35,973 bases of DNA, from contig LXFE01001513.1 of assembly GCA_001929475.1 (NCBI GenBank), positions 3,825 through 39,797 of the forward strand. The letters are read 5' to 3'. Under the pieces are notes generated by a model, which was not told the DNA's origin, did not search any database, and saw only the letters and a list, made by a program, of their open reading frames with translations. Positions within the stretch are counted from its first letter, which is position 1. Each line of letters begins with the position of its first letter. This DNA comes from Neolecta irregularis DAH-3. Lineage: Eukaryota > Ascomycota > Neolectomycetes > Neolectales > Neolectaceae. Below, piece after piece: positions 21,059 through 30,709 of this stretch. A program made the translations under genes and the position numbers.

Positions 21059-21711
21059 CTAAAAGAAATGAGTCATATGCAAGGCTGGTAGCAGTGGATG
21101 CTCCTTCTGCCATTCAGCAAGAATATCCTCAACCTCCCCATCCACATCCACACTCGCTTCCATCTGCTGCACCAGTTCCAGGATCGCCTGTCCTCCCACC
21201 ACCGCCTCCTCGTGATTATCCTTGATATCCACATTGATTACATGCACCAACCGGTTCTTCTCTCCGCTCCGGTTCACCAGGTCATCGCACACTGCGTCAA
21301 AGCACCGCTCTTCGCATGTTATCACAATGTCAAAGCTTTCATTCATATTGTGCCACCGTTCAGGCGCCGTCTTAATCTTGCGGTTGCGGTCCAGCATACT
21401 TAAAAGCCCGTTTGCAGTATATCTGCCGTCAGCGTAAGCCACCCACAGATAACATACAACCGCTCGTCCTGGGCTTGCAGATCTTCATACATTTGGTTGT
21501 ATGGCGTGCCAAACGGATAGTTGTTTGGCCGGTCAATCGTCGGACCGGGTAAACGAACCATAGATCCCGTACCAAATGATCGTACCTCATATCCCGCCTG
21601 CCTATTTCTATCAACATATGGTCTGCAACAGACAGATTACTTCAATACACTATGCGCCTCCATGCTCCGATTCTGATTGCTCGCGCAGACTGTCGCGATG
21701 TAGGTAACCAT
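21059..21711 (-). CDS. SSU72: SSU72, RNA polymerase II CTD phosphatase
   Basis: Removes phosphate from Ser5 (and Ser7) of the RNA polymerase II C-terminal domain, and acts in the cleavage and polyadenylation factor. Three exons, 21711-21641, 21601-21458 and 21422-21059, total 579 nt and close as 192 residues, the usual size. The N-terminus carries the C-x5-R phosphatase signature in VCASNQNRSMEAHSVLK. Then come SFGTGSMVRLPGP, YNQMYEDLQ, NGLLSMLDRNRKIK, APERW, the general-acid region FDIVITCEERCFDAVCDDL and VINVDIKDNHEEA. Introns are 39 and 35 nt, GT-AG. The start is the ATG at 21711, shortly before the catalytic loop as in the family. It is divergent from the NBP2-like gene, with 67 bp between start codons. 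Confidence 0.95.
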
Positions 21712-21778
21712 CGTGTCGTTAACCGTCGTAGGCGGAAATGACGCACGGAACACTTGACCTCCAAGAAGTTTCTCTCCA
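21712..21778. promoter_or_regulatory. Compact bidirectional promoter SSU72/NBP2
   Basis: Only 67 bp separate the two divergent ATGs. The interval contains gttaac and tgacgca (a CRE/AP-1-like half site) but no obvious TATA box. The 5' UTRs must be very short or overlap the opposite gene. Function is inferred from geometry. Confidence 0.5.
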
Positions 21779-22268
21779 ATGACCACACCCATATTCCGTG
21801 ACTATGCTTATCCCCCATCGCATCCCCTGCATCTCCCTCACTCCTCTTCACATCGCTCTGATCCGAACCCTTCAAACACCAACGACACAGTTCTAGAAGA
21901 AGACGACGATCTAAGCGAAGACGAATACCCATACCGGAGAAAAGCGATCGCACTTTTCGATTTCGAGCCAGAGCACGAAACAGAATTTGCGCTCAAAGCA
22001 GGTCAGACTATGTGGATCAGCCATAAGCACGGCCAGGGATGGCTTGTCGCGGAAGATATTAAGACCGGCATGTTCACCTTTTGCCGCCAGCGTATACGCT
22101 AATCATCCGGCAGGACTCACGGGCCTGGTGCCTGAGGAATACGTCAAACTATCCGGCGATGCAGAAAGCGAATGGGAAGATCTTGAGGACGACGACCAGC
22201 GTCCTGGAGACAAGGAAACGAGGACTGCAGCACCAAAGTCTCCTTCCATTGCTACTGCATCGAAATAA
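21779..22268 (+). CDS. NBP2: NBP2-like SH3 adaptor
   Basis: Adaptor that, in yeast, links the phosphatase Ptc1 to MAP-kinase pathways through one SH3 domain. Exons 21779-22067 and 22114-22268 close as 147 residues. A Ser/Pro/His-rich N-terminus and an acidic patch (LEEDDDLSEDEYPYRR) lead to the SH3 domain AIALFDFEPEHETEFALKAG, ISHKHGQGWLVAEDIKTG, LTGLVPEEYV. This is followed by the acidic tail SEWEDLEDDD seen in the family. KHGQGWLVAE and GLVPEE are diagnostic of Nbp2-type SH3 domains. Joining the domain requires a GC-AG intron, 22068-22113, with donor GCATGT; a nearby GT donor would leave the frame. Kozak context is moderate. Confidence 0.88.
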
Positions 22269-22423
22269 GTCTCGCTCTCGTTAATCTTCATGTTTTTTTT
22301 CTGGGTTTCAGCGGCTTGTACCTTTCTTCATTTTAATGCTCATCCTAAAGACTACGGGAGAGTTTTTGTCTTAATTATTTTCTTTTGTATATTTATATCA
22401 GGCAACTCGGATTCTGTATAGGC

Positions 22424-22445
22424 GAGAGAGAGAGAGAGAGAGAGA
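22424..22445 (+). repeat. (GA)11 microsatellite
   Basis: Uninterrupted GA dinucleotide run between the convergent NBP2-like and ENT3-like genes, likely in their 3' flanks. Confidence 0.9.
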
Positions 22446-22484
22446 TCACGGACTCGAAATAATAATACTTTATTTCACAACTAG

Positions 22485-24191
22485 TTAGAATAAAAGGTCG
22501 CCGGTTGCGCCTGATGGTTTCTCCGCCGGAAGGGCAGAAGAGGAAGCGTTATTTGCGGTGCTGGAACAAGTGCTCGCCATTTCCCAGATACCCTCGCTCG
22601 CCTGGTTTTTGGCCATTGTAGCCATGCTGACAGTAGGAGCGCATTCTTTCTTTTTGCCTGCCGCTGTGCTCCACAAGTCTCCGAATGCATCGTTTGGCTT
22701 AGATTGCAGAGGTGTTGATTTCGTTAAAGGTGTTCGTTGCGGCTGCTGCCTCGGTGCGGTGAACCCAGACTGAGCAAATGCTGGCGGCTGAGTAAAAGTT
22801 GAAGTCTTTTGTGCCGGGAATGATAATGCAGGACTGGTATAAACGGTGCTAGACGGCTGTATAAGTTGGGAGGCTCTGAATGACGCAACATTCAAAGAGC
22901 CTAGTGACGCAGGAACCGTAAATGACTGAATTTGACTTGGTGGAAACTGAACTTGACTTGCTGGCAGTGGAGCGGACTGGAACTCGTCAAATTCATCATC
23001 GTCATCACGATTCGTAGCTTTTTGACCTTGAAAATCACCGCTCGTTGTAGTTTTAGCTGGACCTTCGTCTTCGAATGAGAAAAGATCAACTTCCGGTCTT
23101 GTTGGTTTACTTGTTCTTCGAGTCGTCGTTGGCGATCTGGTAGCAACACTTTTAACACCACCGTCGTCATACTCATCATATTCCTCAAACTGTTTAGTAT
23201 TTCGCCTTCCGTCGTCTTTGTACGTCGAAGAACTTGTTCCCGCTGCTCCTTCGCCTAGATCCGTTATTCATGTCAATGATATCTGATTAGATACTATATC
23301 CCCCTCCAAAATATCGATCGCTGCTAAATCCTCCATATCGACTGCTGCTGTCCCCAAACCCAGCAGAACCTTCTATTCCGCCCAATCGGTCGTTACCGAC
23401 TCCAGTATACTTGTTCTTTGTGGCTTTTGCTTTTCGACGTTCTTGTCTGATCGAGTCGACATCGGACAATAGTTCGGAAAGTTCTTTGGCACGGTTACGT
23501 ACTGACGATCAGCTCCCAACAATCACAAAAGAACCATTGATCCCCTGATCTTTGGCTTTCTCATCCACGTAGTGGAAATTTTTGAGCATTTTGATCATGG
23601 AGATGTGAGATCGAGCGTCGTCCACTACTCTCTCGGAACCATGCTTGACTAGAAACTCTAAAAGAACGAGAGCCTTGTATATCTGTCGCCATTCTTCGGC
23701 AGATTTATCCGTAAACCTCTGGTTGAGTTAGTACTACTTCTCATTAGTTTTAGAGTTACCTTGTATATCATTGGCATAATTTCATTGAAATAAGTGCTGC
23801 AAGTAAGAAAAGCGACCCAGTTGGACGCGTACTAGTTGTATGTTCCAGCAGAGATCTCCTGATAATCGATTAAAATGAACATGTAATGCCGGGGGATATA
23901 CATTCATTAACGTCGATGAGGCTCCCCAAGGATCTCCATTCGTTGCTTCCCTGACCTACCAAAAAATCAACAAAATCCTTTGCATAACCCAACTTTTGCC
24001 TCCATCTCGGTGTAATTCATAACCACTGCAAATGTCAACTTTACCCTTTGAACAATCAAATTATTACCATTCTGGACTTTCCGAGCGACATCTTTGACTT
24101 GGTAAATCTACAGACGTTAATTCTCCGGAACGCGTCCAAAAATTCCTACGTCTATATTTTTGACAGTGTTCATCAAGGACTCGAGATTCAT
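22485..24191 (-). CDS. ENTH-domain epsin, ENT3/epsinR type
   Basis: Clathrin adaptor for trans-Golgi/endosome traffic. The start is the ATG at 24191 (MNLESLMNTVKNID). Very short exons then join to give a complete ENTH domain: YQVKDVARKVQNVVMNYTEM, EAKVREATNGDPWGASSTLM, EISAGTYNYTYFNEIMPMIY, KRFTDKSAEEWRQIYKALVL, LEFLVKHGSERVVDDARSHI, FHYVDEKAKDQGINVRNRAK, ELSELLSDVDSIRQERRKAK, NKYTGV. Introns are 33-44 nt. The low-complexity tail (Gly/Ser/Tyr-rich, then acidic, then Gln/Pro/Ser-rich) contains DLFSFEDE, an acidic-phenylalanine motif (DDDDEFDEFQ) of the kind that binds GGA/AP-1 gamma-ear, FGDLWS and a C-terminal GDLLF. TAA at 22485-22487. Assignment to ENT3 rather than ENT1/2 rests on no visible UIM or NPF motifs and on the gamma-ear-type motif. 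Confidence 0.92.
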
Positions 24192-24883
24192 TTTTTGACA
24201 AGGATCGAGAGGGCAAGGGATATCACTGAGGAAAGGTGTGTTGATGTATCACGTTTCGGAAACATGCGCGACCGAATATGACATTGAGATGGCAGGTACG
24301 TACGTGACTTATTTCCAATTATTCGCAAAAAAATAGTTTTGAATTTTCATATGCTTCATTTCTTTTAATGTACTCTTCTCCATCCTTTACTGGACATTTG
24401 GAAAACCAGTTGTCACATTGAGTGATTTGGTTGCACATCAATCCGACTGCAAAATCACGTTTCCGAGAAAATAAGATCTAACGGTATTCAGCTTTGTTTT
24501 TAGTATGTGTTTACTGTATTCGTGTTCAAGAGTCACTCAGAACACTAAGCTTCAACGTTTACTGGAATAATCATAGTCAACAAACGTGGACTTGCTCTAA
24601 ATGACAGATTACAACTGGTCGCATGCCTGGTTCAAATTTGTATTACCAATGGTCGGATCAAAGCGACCGCCAAGTACTTCGAAACAGAATTCGAAAAAGA
24701 CATGCCAACTCACCATTCCCAAACACGTCTCGTTATTCAATCTGTTCAACAGCTTAGAAATAGACGTGCTTTTTTGTGCATTGGTCCACGAAAGCATAAA
24801 GGAACCAATAGCATCGTTACTCTTGTATTTTCCATGTTCACACTCCGCACTGGATACCATTCATTTGATTTTTATATCATATC
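24192..24883. other. Divergent intergenic region, ENT3 / SPA2 paralogue
   Basis: About 690 bp. A plus frame at 24601-24906 and an alternative frame (KDMPTHHSQTRLVIQS, VQQLRNRR) might hold a decayed SHD-like repeat, but neither connects convincingly to the downstream gene. Otherwise nothing is recognised. Confidence 0.4.
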
Positions 24884-26894
24884 ATGTCCGGGGCAGTTGT
24901 TCATGAGATCCCCAGAAAAATGGGACAATCTTCGTCGTGGATATCTGTTCCGTTACTCCTTGTTCCCTCGTTCTCGAAATCTGATGATGCGAGATCATCT
25001 ACTTCACGCTCTATTTTCTCTTTTCGAACCGCTTTTCGAAAAGGAAGTTCGGATAGTGACAGTGTAAAGACTTTACTTCCCAACATCGAGGAGGAAAGGC
25101 AGTACGGTGATCTACGATTTCGAATAAAGGGTTTGAAAGAACAACTGAGTGATGCCAATAAGAAAATCTTTGAAAACGAGGGGTTAATTCAACGATTGAT
25201 GGTGTGTGGGTGTCTTTATCGTTGTGAAACTTAGCTCTTTAGGGGACACAGCGAGATCCAGACATAGACTCTCAATTCTCCAAAATGAAGGATGAATTAC
25301 TTGAATCTCGTGCCGTGCGTAGTATACTTGGCCAAAGATTTTAATATCTAGCAAAGCCGCTTAATGGAGCTCGAAGCTGTTCGATTGAAAGCAGAGAAAC
25401 AGGAAACCGAGGTTGAATTGCAAAAGACACGAGAGCAAAACTTGAGGCTCGAACAAGAACTTGCTTCACAACAACTCTCAACTGAGAGAGTTTGCCAGCA
25501 AATTGTTGGTCTTCTTGAACGAGTTCAAAAGTCATCAGAAGGCGAGGATTGTTCATTGCAAGAAAAGGAGCATTTACAAAAGAACAATCAAGAACTTCGA
25601 GACCAGATAGCATCCTGGAAATGCAGAGTATACATTCACAATATTGTGCCTCCCTTACTCCTTAGTATTCCAAAGTTAAAACTCAGCTTCGTCATTTTCG
25701 AGGTTTGTTGATAGTTGTTACCTACTTATGGTCTAGCGAATTCGTCCTTTTTTACACAATCGATGATGCAAAACCTTAAGACAGAAGATTCCCCATTTCT
25801 TTCTCCCACAGGCCAAATTGACGATATCAATGTCACATTGTTTCAAATGGCCATCGATGAGATTCTTGTAACTGCTCGAGGTCTGCATCCTTCAGAAGTC
25901 CTTGACTCTATCAAAGGAGTCGTTTCTGCAGTTCATGCTCTCAATAAGAATCTCGATGCTGCAATCCTCACTGACAACTCTGATCGACTTGCAAAGTTGA
26001 GAAGTCGTATGAGTGCAACCGCGAATAATCTCACGACAGCTGCAAAGAATTATGTGACAGCAAGTGGCCTTTCTCCAGTCTCGTTATTGGATGCTGCAGC
26101 AAGCCATTTAACGGCTACTGTCATTGAAATCATAAAGATTGTTCTGATTCGTGCTACTACTACCTTGACGCCAAACCAGGATATATCTTCTGATGAAGAG
26201 GAAGAAATTGGATCATCGCCAAAGGGCTGTCCATTTGAACTTCCAATTAAACCTCCAGTATCAGTTCGGTCAATCAACTCGCTTTCGAATAACGCTTTAT
26301 TGAGAAGCAGAAGTCTTGATTCCCGGAGAACACATAGTACAAAACCTAAGAATCAAGCTCATGTTGCATTAGACCGAACGGTATCGCTTAGATGCACCCG
26401 GTCTCAGAATACAATTGATTCCAGGCTTGCATCTATTAATCTTCGTCCGAAAGCAAGTCGCGAACTGAGAACATTTCTGGTATTACAGACTTTTTCCATT
26501 GTCGATATCACCAAAAAGCTGGTATTGCAGATTCGTGGAGATACTGTTATTCGAGAACTGTTGACATACATGAGTGGTACGGCGCATCTCGTGTCTGGTG
26601 TCGTGGAGAAAGCATGTGTTATAACCAATGGAGACAACTCCTTGTCGCAAAGTTTTAAATCGGTGAACGGTGAAAAGGTTGTCGACCGCCTTGCGAATCT
26701 TGGGAGACATCTGGAGATGATGAAGCATTCAGCGGATGAATTTGGAGATGATGTAGTGGATCAATTGTATAAACAAGAACTTGCTGGTGTTGTGTCCGAT
26801 ATTATGAAAATGATAAAGGTATGAGTAAACAAGAGTTTTACTAATGATGCAGGAACTCGGAAGATTGGTCAATGGGCTAGAGTTTGAAAAATAA
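24884..26894 (+). CDS. SPA2-family paralogue lacking a clear SHD
   Basis: Paralogue of the SPA2 gene at 17279-19915. From ATG 24884 the exons 24884-25201, 25243-25314, 25352-25627, 25666-25702, 25737-26818 and 26853-26894 close as 608 residues. After a Ser-rich start come a coiled coil (LRFRIKGLKEQLSDANKKI through LRLEQELASQQLS to NNQELRDQIASW) and the C-terminal domain. That domain runs from YSKVKTQLRHFRANSSFFTQ through [37 protein letters not shown] and [20 protein letters not shown] to ELGRLVNGLEFEK. Several intron positions match the paralogue; where SPA2 has a GC-AG intron after WKAR, this gene has GT-AG after WKCR. No SFQ-NTI-PNKST hallmark and no convincing SHD repeat appear upstream, so the N-terminal partner-binding part is lost, diverged or missed by my start choice. 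Confidence 0.87.
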
Positions 26895-27131
26895 ATCTGC
26901 GAAAAGTCAAATTTTGTCTAATGGGTATAAAGTGTAATTATATCTAGAATAAAAAGAAGTGCCTGCGTCATCAATAGAAGGGCAGAAAAAAAGATATATT
27001 TTTATCAATATATTACAGTTTGAACATTTATCAGCAAGTTCATGCTATGAACTATTGTCATATAGAAGACTTTGAGCCCCGTGAACATCGAAAAAAGGTC
27101 AAGAGCACAAGCCGCGAGTCAATTCTGGCAC

Positions 27132-27157
27132 AGATCATATGTCCGAGCATATGATCT
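27132..27157. repeat. Perfect 10 bp hairpin
   Basis: Stem agatcatatg (27132-27141), loop tccgag, stem catatgatct (27148-27157). It abuts the telomere-like run directly. Confidence 0.85.
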
Positions 27158-27190
27158 TAGGGTTTAGGGTCCCTAACCCTAACCCTAACC
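27157..27190. repeat. Head-to-head telomere-like repeats
   Basis: TTAGGGTTTAGGG (27157-27169) is followed, after one base, by CCCTAACCCTAACCCTAACC (27171-27190). G-rich and C-rich telomere-type units therefore meet head to head. Units are TTAGGG-like, with one TTTAGGG. Confidence 0.85.
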
Positions 27191-27484
27191 TTGTTAAAAT
27201 ACAAGACTAGCTGAGATTCTTGTTGTAGCTGACGGAAATTACGGAGAAGACTTTACCCCGTATATATATTAACGTTACAGCTACGATTTCATGTATATAT
27301 ATCTCATTACAACGCGAATTTCACAACTCCAACATAATTATACTATCCAGCAAAGGAACTTCTTCATCACTGTATTTTAGAGACATGTTTAAAGGAATGC
27401 TTGCATATTTTGAGTAGTTGCAATTGTGGCAGGTTGGTGAAGTCCCTCAATAATTTCGCAGTCCTGCCGAAAAACCGCTAAAGA

Positions 27485-28460
27485 ATGATTCGCCCTGCCC
27501 TTAACTTGCTCTCACGAACATATACCACTACTTCAAAAATGGCCAATTGGTAGCCCACTCCTTCAATATATTCCATAAAACTGACCCATTGAGCTTCTTC
27601 GATGTGAGCGTAAATGGGAGCCCTTTGGGTCGAATCGAGATGTTTGCCAGTCTTGTGAAAATTTTGCAGTGCTGACGTGGCCTACAGGAAACTTTACGAC
27701 GATGTCACTCCTCGGACTGCTGTATTTGTCCCCATTTTCTTTTAGCTGTATTGACACTTCAGGCAAACTTTCGTGCCTTGGTAAGTCTCTGCGATGGCGT
27801 TCATCTGGTGCTCATCATGCAGTGTACCGGAGAAAAGAGTCTTCACTATAAGGGTTCACTCTTCCACAGAGTGATCCCGGGATTCATGTTGCAAGGCGGT
27901 ATTCTTCATATGGTATCACTTTCGATACTAATAAGCAAGGGGACTATGAAAATGGCAATGGAACTGGTGGAAAATCCATCTATGGCGCAAAATTCCAAGA
28001 CGAAAACTTTATCAAAAAGCACACCACGTATGTCAACTTTCTTCCTCTGGGCAATGATGCATGAAATGATTTAATGAGCCTGAAAGACCATTGGGTCTGT
28101 ATGTTGTCATTCTTTTACATGAGCCCATCATAATCCATGCAATTTATTGGAATATTACTTACATCCTCAGGTCAGGCTTGCTTTCCATGGCTAATGCTGG
28201 ACCAAACACCAACGGATGTAACTACATTTTCCTATGTCTGTATTGACCCACATAGCCCAGTTTTTCATTACCACTGCCGTCACCTCCTGGTTGGACGGGA
28301 AACACGTTGTTTTCGGCGAAGTAGTCAATGGTTTTTGCAAAAACTTGTCTTTTACTGATGATCTCAAGGTATGGATGTCGTGAAGAACATTGAAGGACGA
28401 GGGAACCAGAATGGAAAGACCAATGGCGCCATCACGATTGAGAACTGCGGTACTCTCTAA
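27485..28460 (+). CDS. Cyclophilin, peptidyl-prolyl cis-trans isomerase
   Basis: Catalyses proline isomerisation; binds cyclosporin A in this family. Nine exons: 27485-27549, 27594-27641, 27688-27721, 27763-27780, 27823-27898, 27940-28027, 28171-28217, 28256-28330 and 28369-28460. They close as 180 residues. From the internal ATG at 27539 it is 162 residues, the canonical cyclophilin A size. Landmarks are [82 protein letters not shown] and [20 protein letters not shown]; the catalytic FHRVIPGF arginine and the LDGKHVVFG tryptophan loop are intact. The first ATG adds [18 protein letters not shown], rich in Arg, Ser and Thr without acidic residues, like a mitochondrial presequence. Exon 4 is 18 nt. 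The intron at 28028-28170 is 143 nt, long for this window. Confidence 0.93.
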
Positions 28461-28775
28461 AATGATCTATACAGATGTGAAGACACATATTCAGTATGTG
28501 TTGATAAAAATATATTTCGATGTCTAGAGCGGTATGAAAAAGAGATCACTTGTTCTTTGCGATTTTACTATGTGAATGTGGATGTGTATACTGTAAATGT
28601 CTTGGTGATACAGTAAGCATATCGCGTGCTGTTTGTTTTTAATAAGCGAATGCCTATTCACCACCAGCTGCTTTTCTGCATTTCCCACCTCGGTCCTCCT
28701 TCACCATATTTTCGCCTCGAGTCCCTTTATACGGCGCTTTTTGTAGTTGCTAAAAGGAGATTCTGTGACAAAACA
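28461..28775. other. Intergenic, cyclophilin to SLX4
   Basis: About 315 bp in tandem orientation. No gene or repeat is recognised. It holds the cyclophilin 3' flank and the SLX4 promoter. Confidence 0.5.
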
Positions 28776-30709
28776 ATGAAGCAGGAAACAACAACCCTTG
28801 ATTCCGAAAACGAGACTCCCTCTCTCGATAATACCCTCCGAGATAGATGGGAATATGTCGACATTCGGAAAGCATCTGTCGATACACCTTTTTTTGAATT
28901 AAAACGAAAACCCATCAAGGTGTGTCATAGCGTGTTAGGTTTAACTGACTAAAGCTGATTGACAACCCGGTCAAAGCCGCACCTCCTAAACCCAAGAAAA
29001 CGTCTTCTACTTTGACCGCAAAAGCAATTTCTCGGTACATAACTATAGAGACTGAAGGAGTATCGGCCAAGAAACGGACTACAAGAAAGAAGAAAGCTGA
29101 AGCTCCCTCGATTCCTTTGCTTAGTCCAACTTCTGCTGCTGCAAGGATAGTAACAGATAATCTCGTTTTCGACCCAGATTGCCAGTCTCAGCCATCCATG
29201 AATGTGATGAATACCTCTAGATTGAGCAAGTCAAACAAGACATCGATATGGGACGTTGGAAGTCACGCAGAGGATGGGGATTTGTTCATTTGTAGCCAGC
29301 CCATCAAAAAGCATGACTATAAGAGGAGAAAATCAAACGAGAGCGAATCTATTCCCGAGGAAGTTCCTTTAATTCGACAATCTTCACCAAGGAGGAAGGA
29401 GGTCATTAGAGTGCTCGTTTCAGATGATATATCCTCGAGCGATGACAATTTGCCATCACTAGCAGAATTTTTGGCTACCAAGAAACACCAGAATAGCAGC
29501 AATAACTCTTCCGGTAAACTAACGAAACCGGTCATCATTGAAGTTTTGGACAGTGAAGACTCTCAACAAGGTTTATCTTCCTCGCGAATTGTAACTGCAT
29601 CGTCGGGCAGTTTGCCTATTACGAAACCAGCTCATTCATCCCTCGAGCAGGGAAATCTTGAATTGACACCACCTAAAAGACCCGTAAGCCGGTCCCGCAA
29701 GAATCATATTGTCGATAAATTGGACAAATCTCCACAACCTTCAAAGAAATCACCAGGTCGCCCCCGAACTAAATCACCTAAATTACTTGTGCCGGTGCAC
29801 AAACCCCCGATAGATGAAGACATAATGGCACGAGAACGGCTGCGGTCAAGCTCACCAGAAGTTATCGAGATCCTTGATAGCTCGGGTGATCAATCTGAAA
29901 TTATCTGTCTTGCTTCCCCTAACATTTCAAAGTCTCGTAAACAGACTCGAAAATCCCGATCCCCAGTTCCGGTCACAATCGAAAAAGACCTGACAGCTAA
30001 AACAGTCGTTGTATCATCTCCGCCTCGGGGTTGTCCGAAAATCTCCTTACCATCCTCCCCAGTCACATCTTCAAATTCTCTACACACAGATTTGGGTATT
30101 CTTACAATCCAGAAGAAAACCAGTTCCTCCAGTTTGTCGAAAAAAGGCAGAATTTCAAAGCCAAAGACCAAAACTCCACCCAAGAAAGCTCCTGCAAAGC
30201 GTAAACCGACAAATAAACAAATTTCTGCGCCTGTTATGCCTCCTCCTAGCGGAGTACCCAATTACACCGGCTTCACCACTGCCCAACTTCAGGTATGATG
30301 TACTTACTCGTGAGTAAACGCTGAACTACAGACCAAGTTCTCGAGTTATGGATTCAAGCCTACAAAATCTCGACCTAGGATGATTTCAAAGTTGACCGAA
30401 TGTGATCTAGCGATGTCTTCTCAGTCACAAATTAGTAATTTCGAGCCGCCAAAAGATCCAGAAACTCTCCTCGCTGAAACAGCAGTCAAGATTGAAGATG
30501 TCTTGAAAGAGCAAGTGTCTCCCGGTGAAGAAGATTGGTGGGGTAAAATTCTTCGATATACGCCTGTTGTTCTTGAAGATTTCCAAGACTGGTTGAAAGG
30601 AAAAGGCATTGATGCTAGTCCTGATGTATTGAGAAATTGGTGTGATAAAAGGAGTATTTGTTGTGTTTTGAAGAAAACATGGAGGGGTCGTGGGAGAAAA
30701 CAGATTTGA
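28776..30709 (+). CDS. SLX4: SLX4-like structure-specific endonuclease subunit
   Basis: Scaffold and activator of the SLX1 nuclease in resolving branched DNA and repair forks. Exons 28776-28919, 28955-30292 and 30332-30709 close as 619 residues. Most of the protein is disordered and basic, rich in Ser/Pro/Lys, with an AT-hook-like KKSPGRPRTKSPK. Several short acidic-hydrophobic repeats of the form V-I-E-(V/I)-L-D-S occur (VIIEVLDSEDS, EVIEILDSSGD), typical of SUMO-interaction-like motifs. Near the C-terminus a SAP-like helix pair (TGFTTAQLQTKFSSYGFKPT, RPRMISKLTECD) leads to the conserved C-terminal SLX1-binding domain: ILRYTPVVLEDFQDWLKGKG and LRNWCDKRSICCVLKKTWRG. No UBZ zinc finger is seen, as is usual in fungi. 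The start is the first ATG of the open exon after an in-frame longer option; MKQETTTLDSEN is favoured by context. Introns 35 and 39 nt. Confidence 0.85.

Larger units (their letters stand above)
26895..27484. other. Intergenic with telomere-like junction
   Basis: About 590 bp, AT-rich, with tatata runs near 27260-27305. It holds the hairpin at 27132-27157 and the telomere-like inverted run at 27157-27190. No gene is seen. The last part is presumably the cyclophilin promoter. Confidence 0.6.

Noticed and set aside
12157-24191. Tricalbin-SPA2-NBP2-ENT3 as a functional cluster
   Set aside because: Orientations are mixed, a general transcription gene (SSU72) is interleaved, and no shared regulatory motif was seen; ordinary linkage is simpler.
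27485-28460. Cyclophilin as a frameshifted pseudogene
   Set aside because: The frame shifts are all explained by GT-AG introns, and the spliced model closes at the canonical length with catalytic residues intact.
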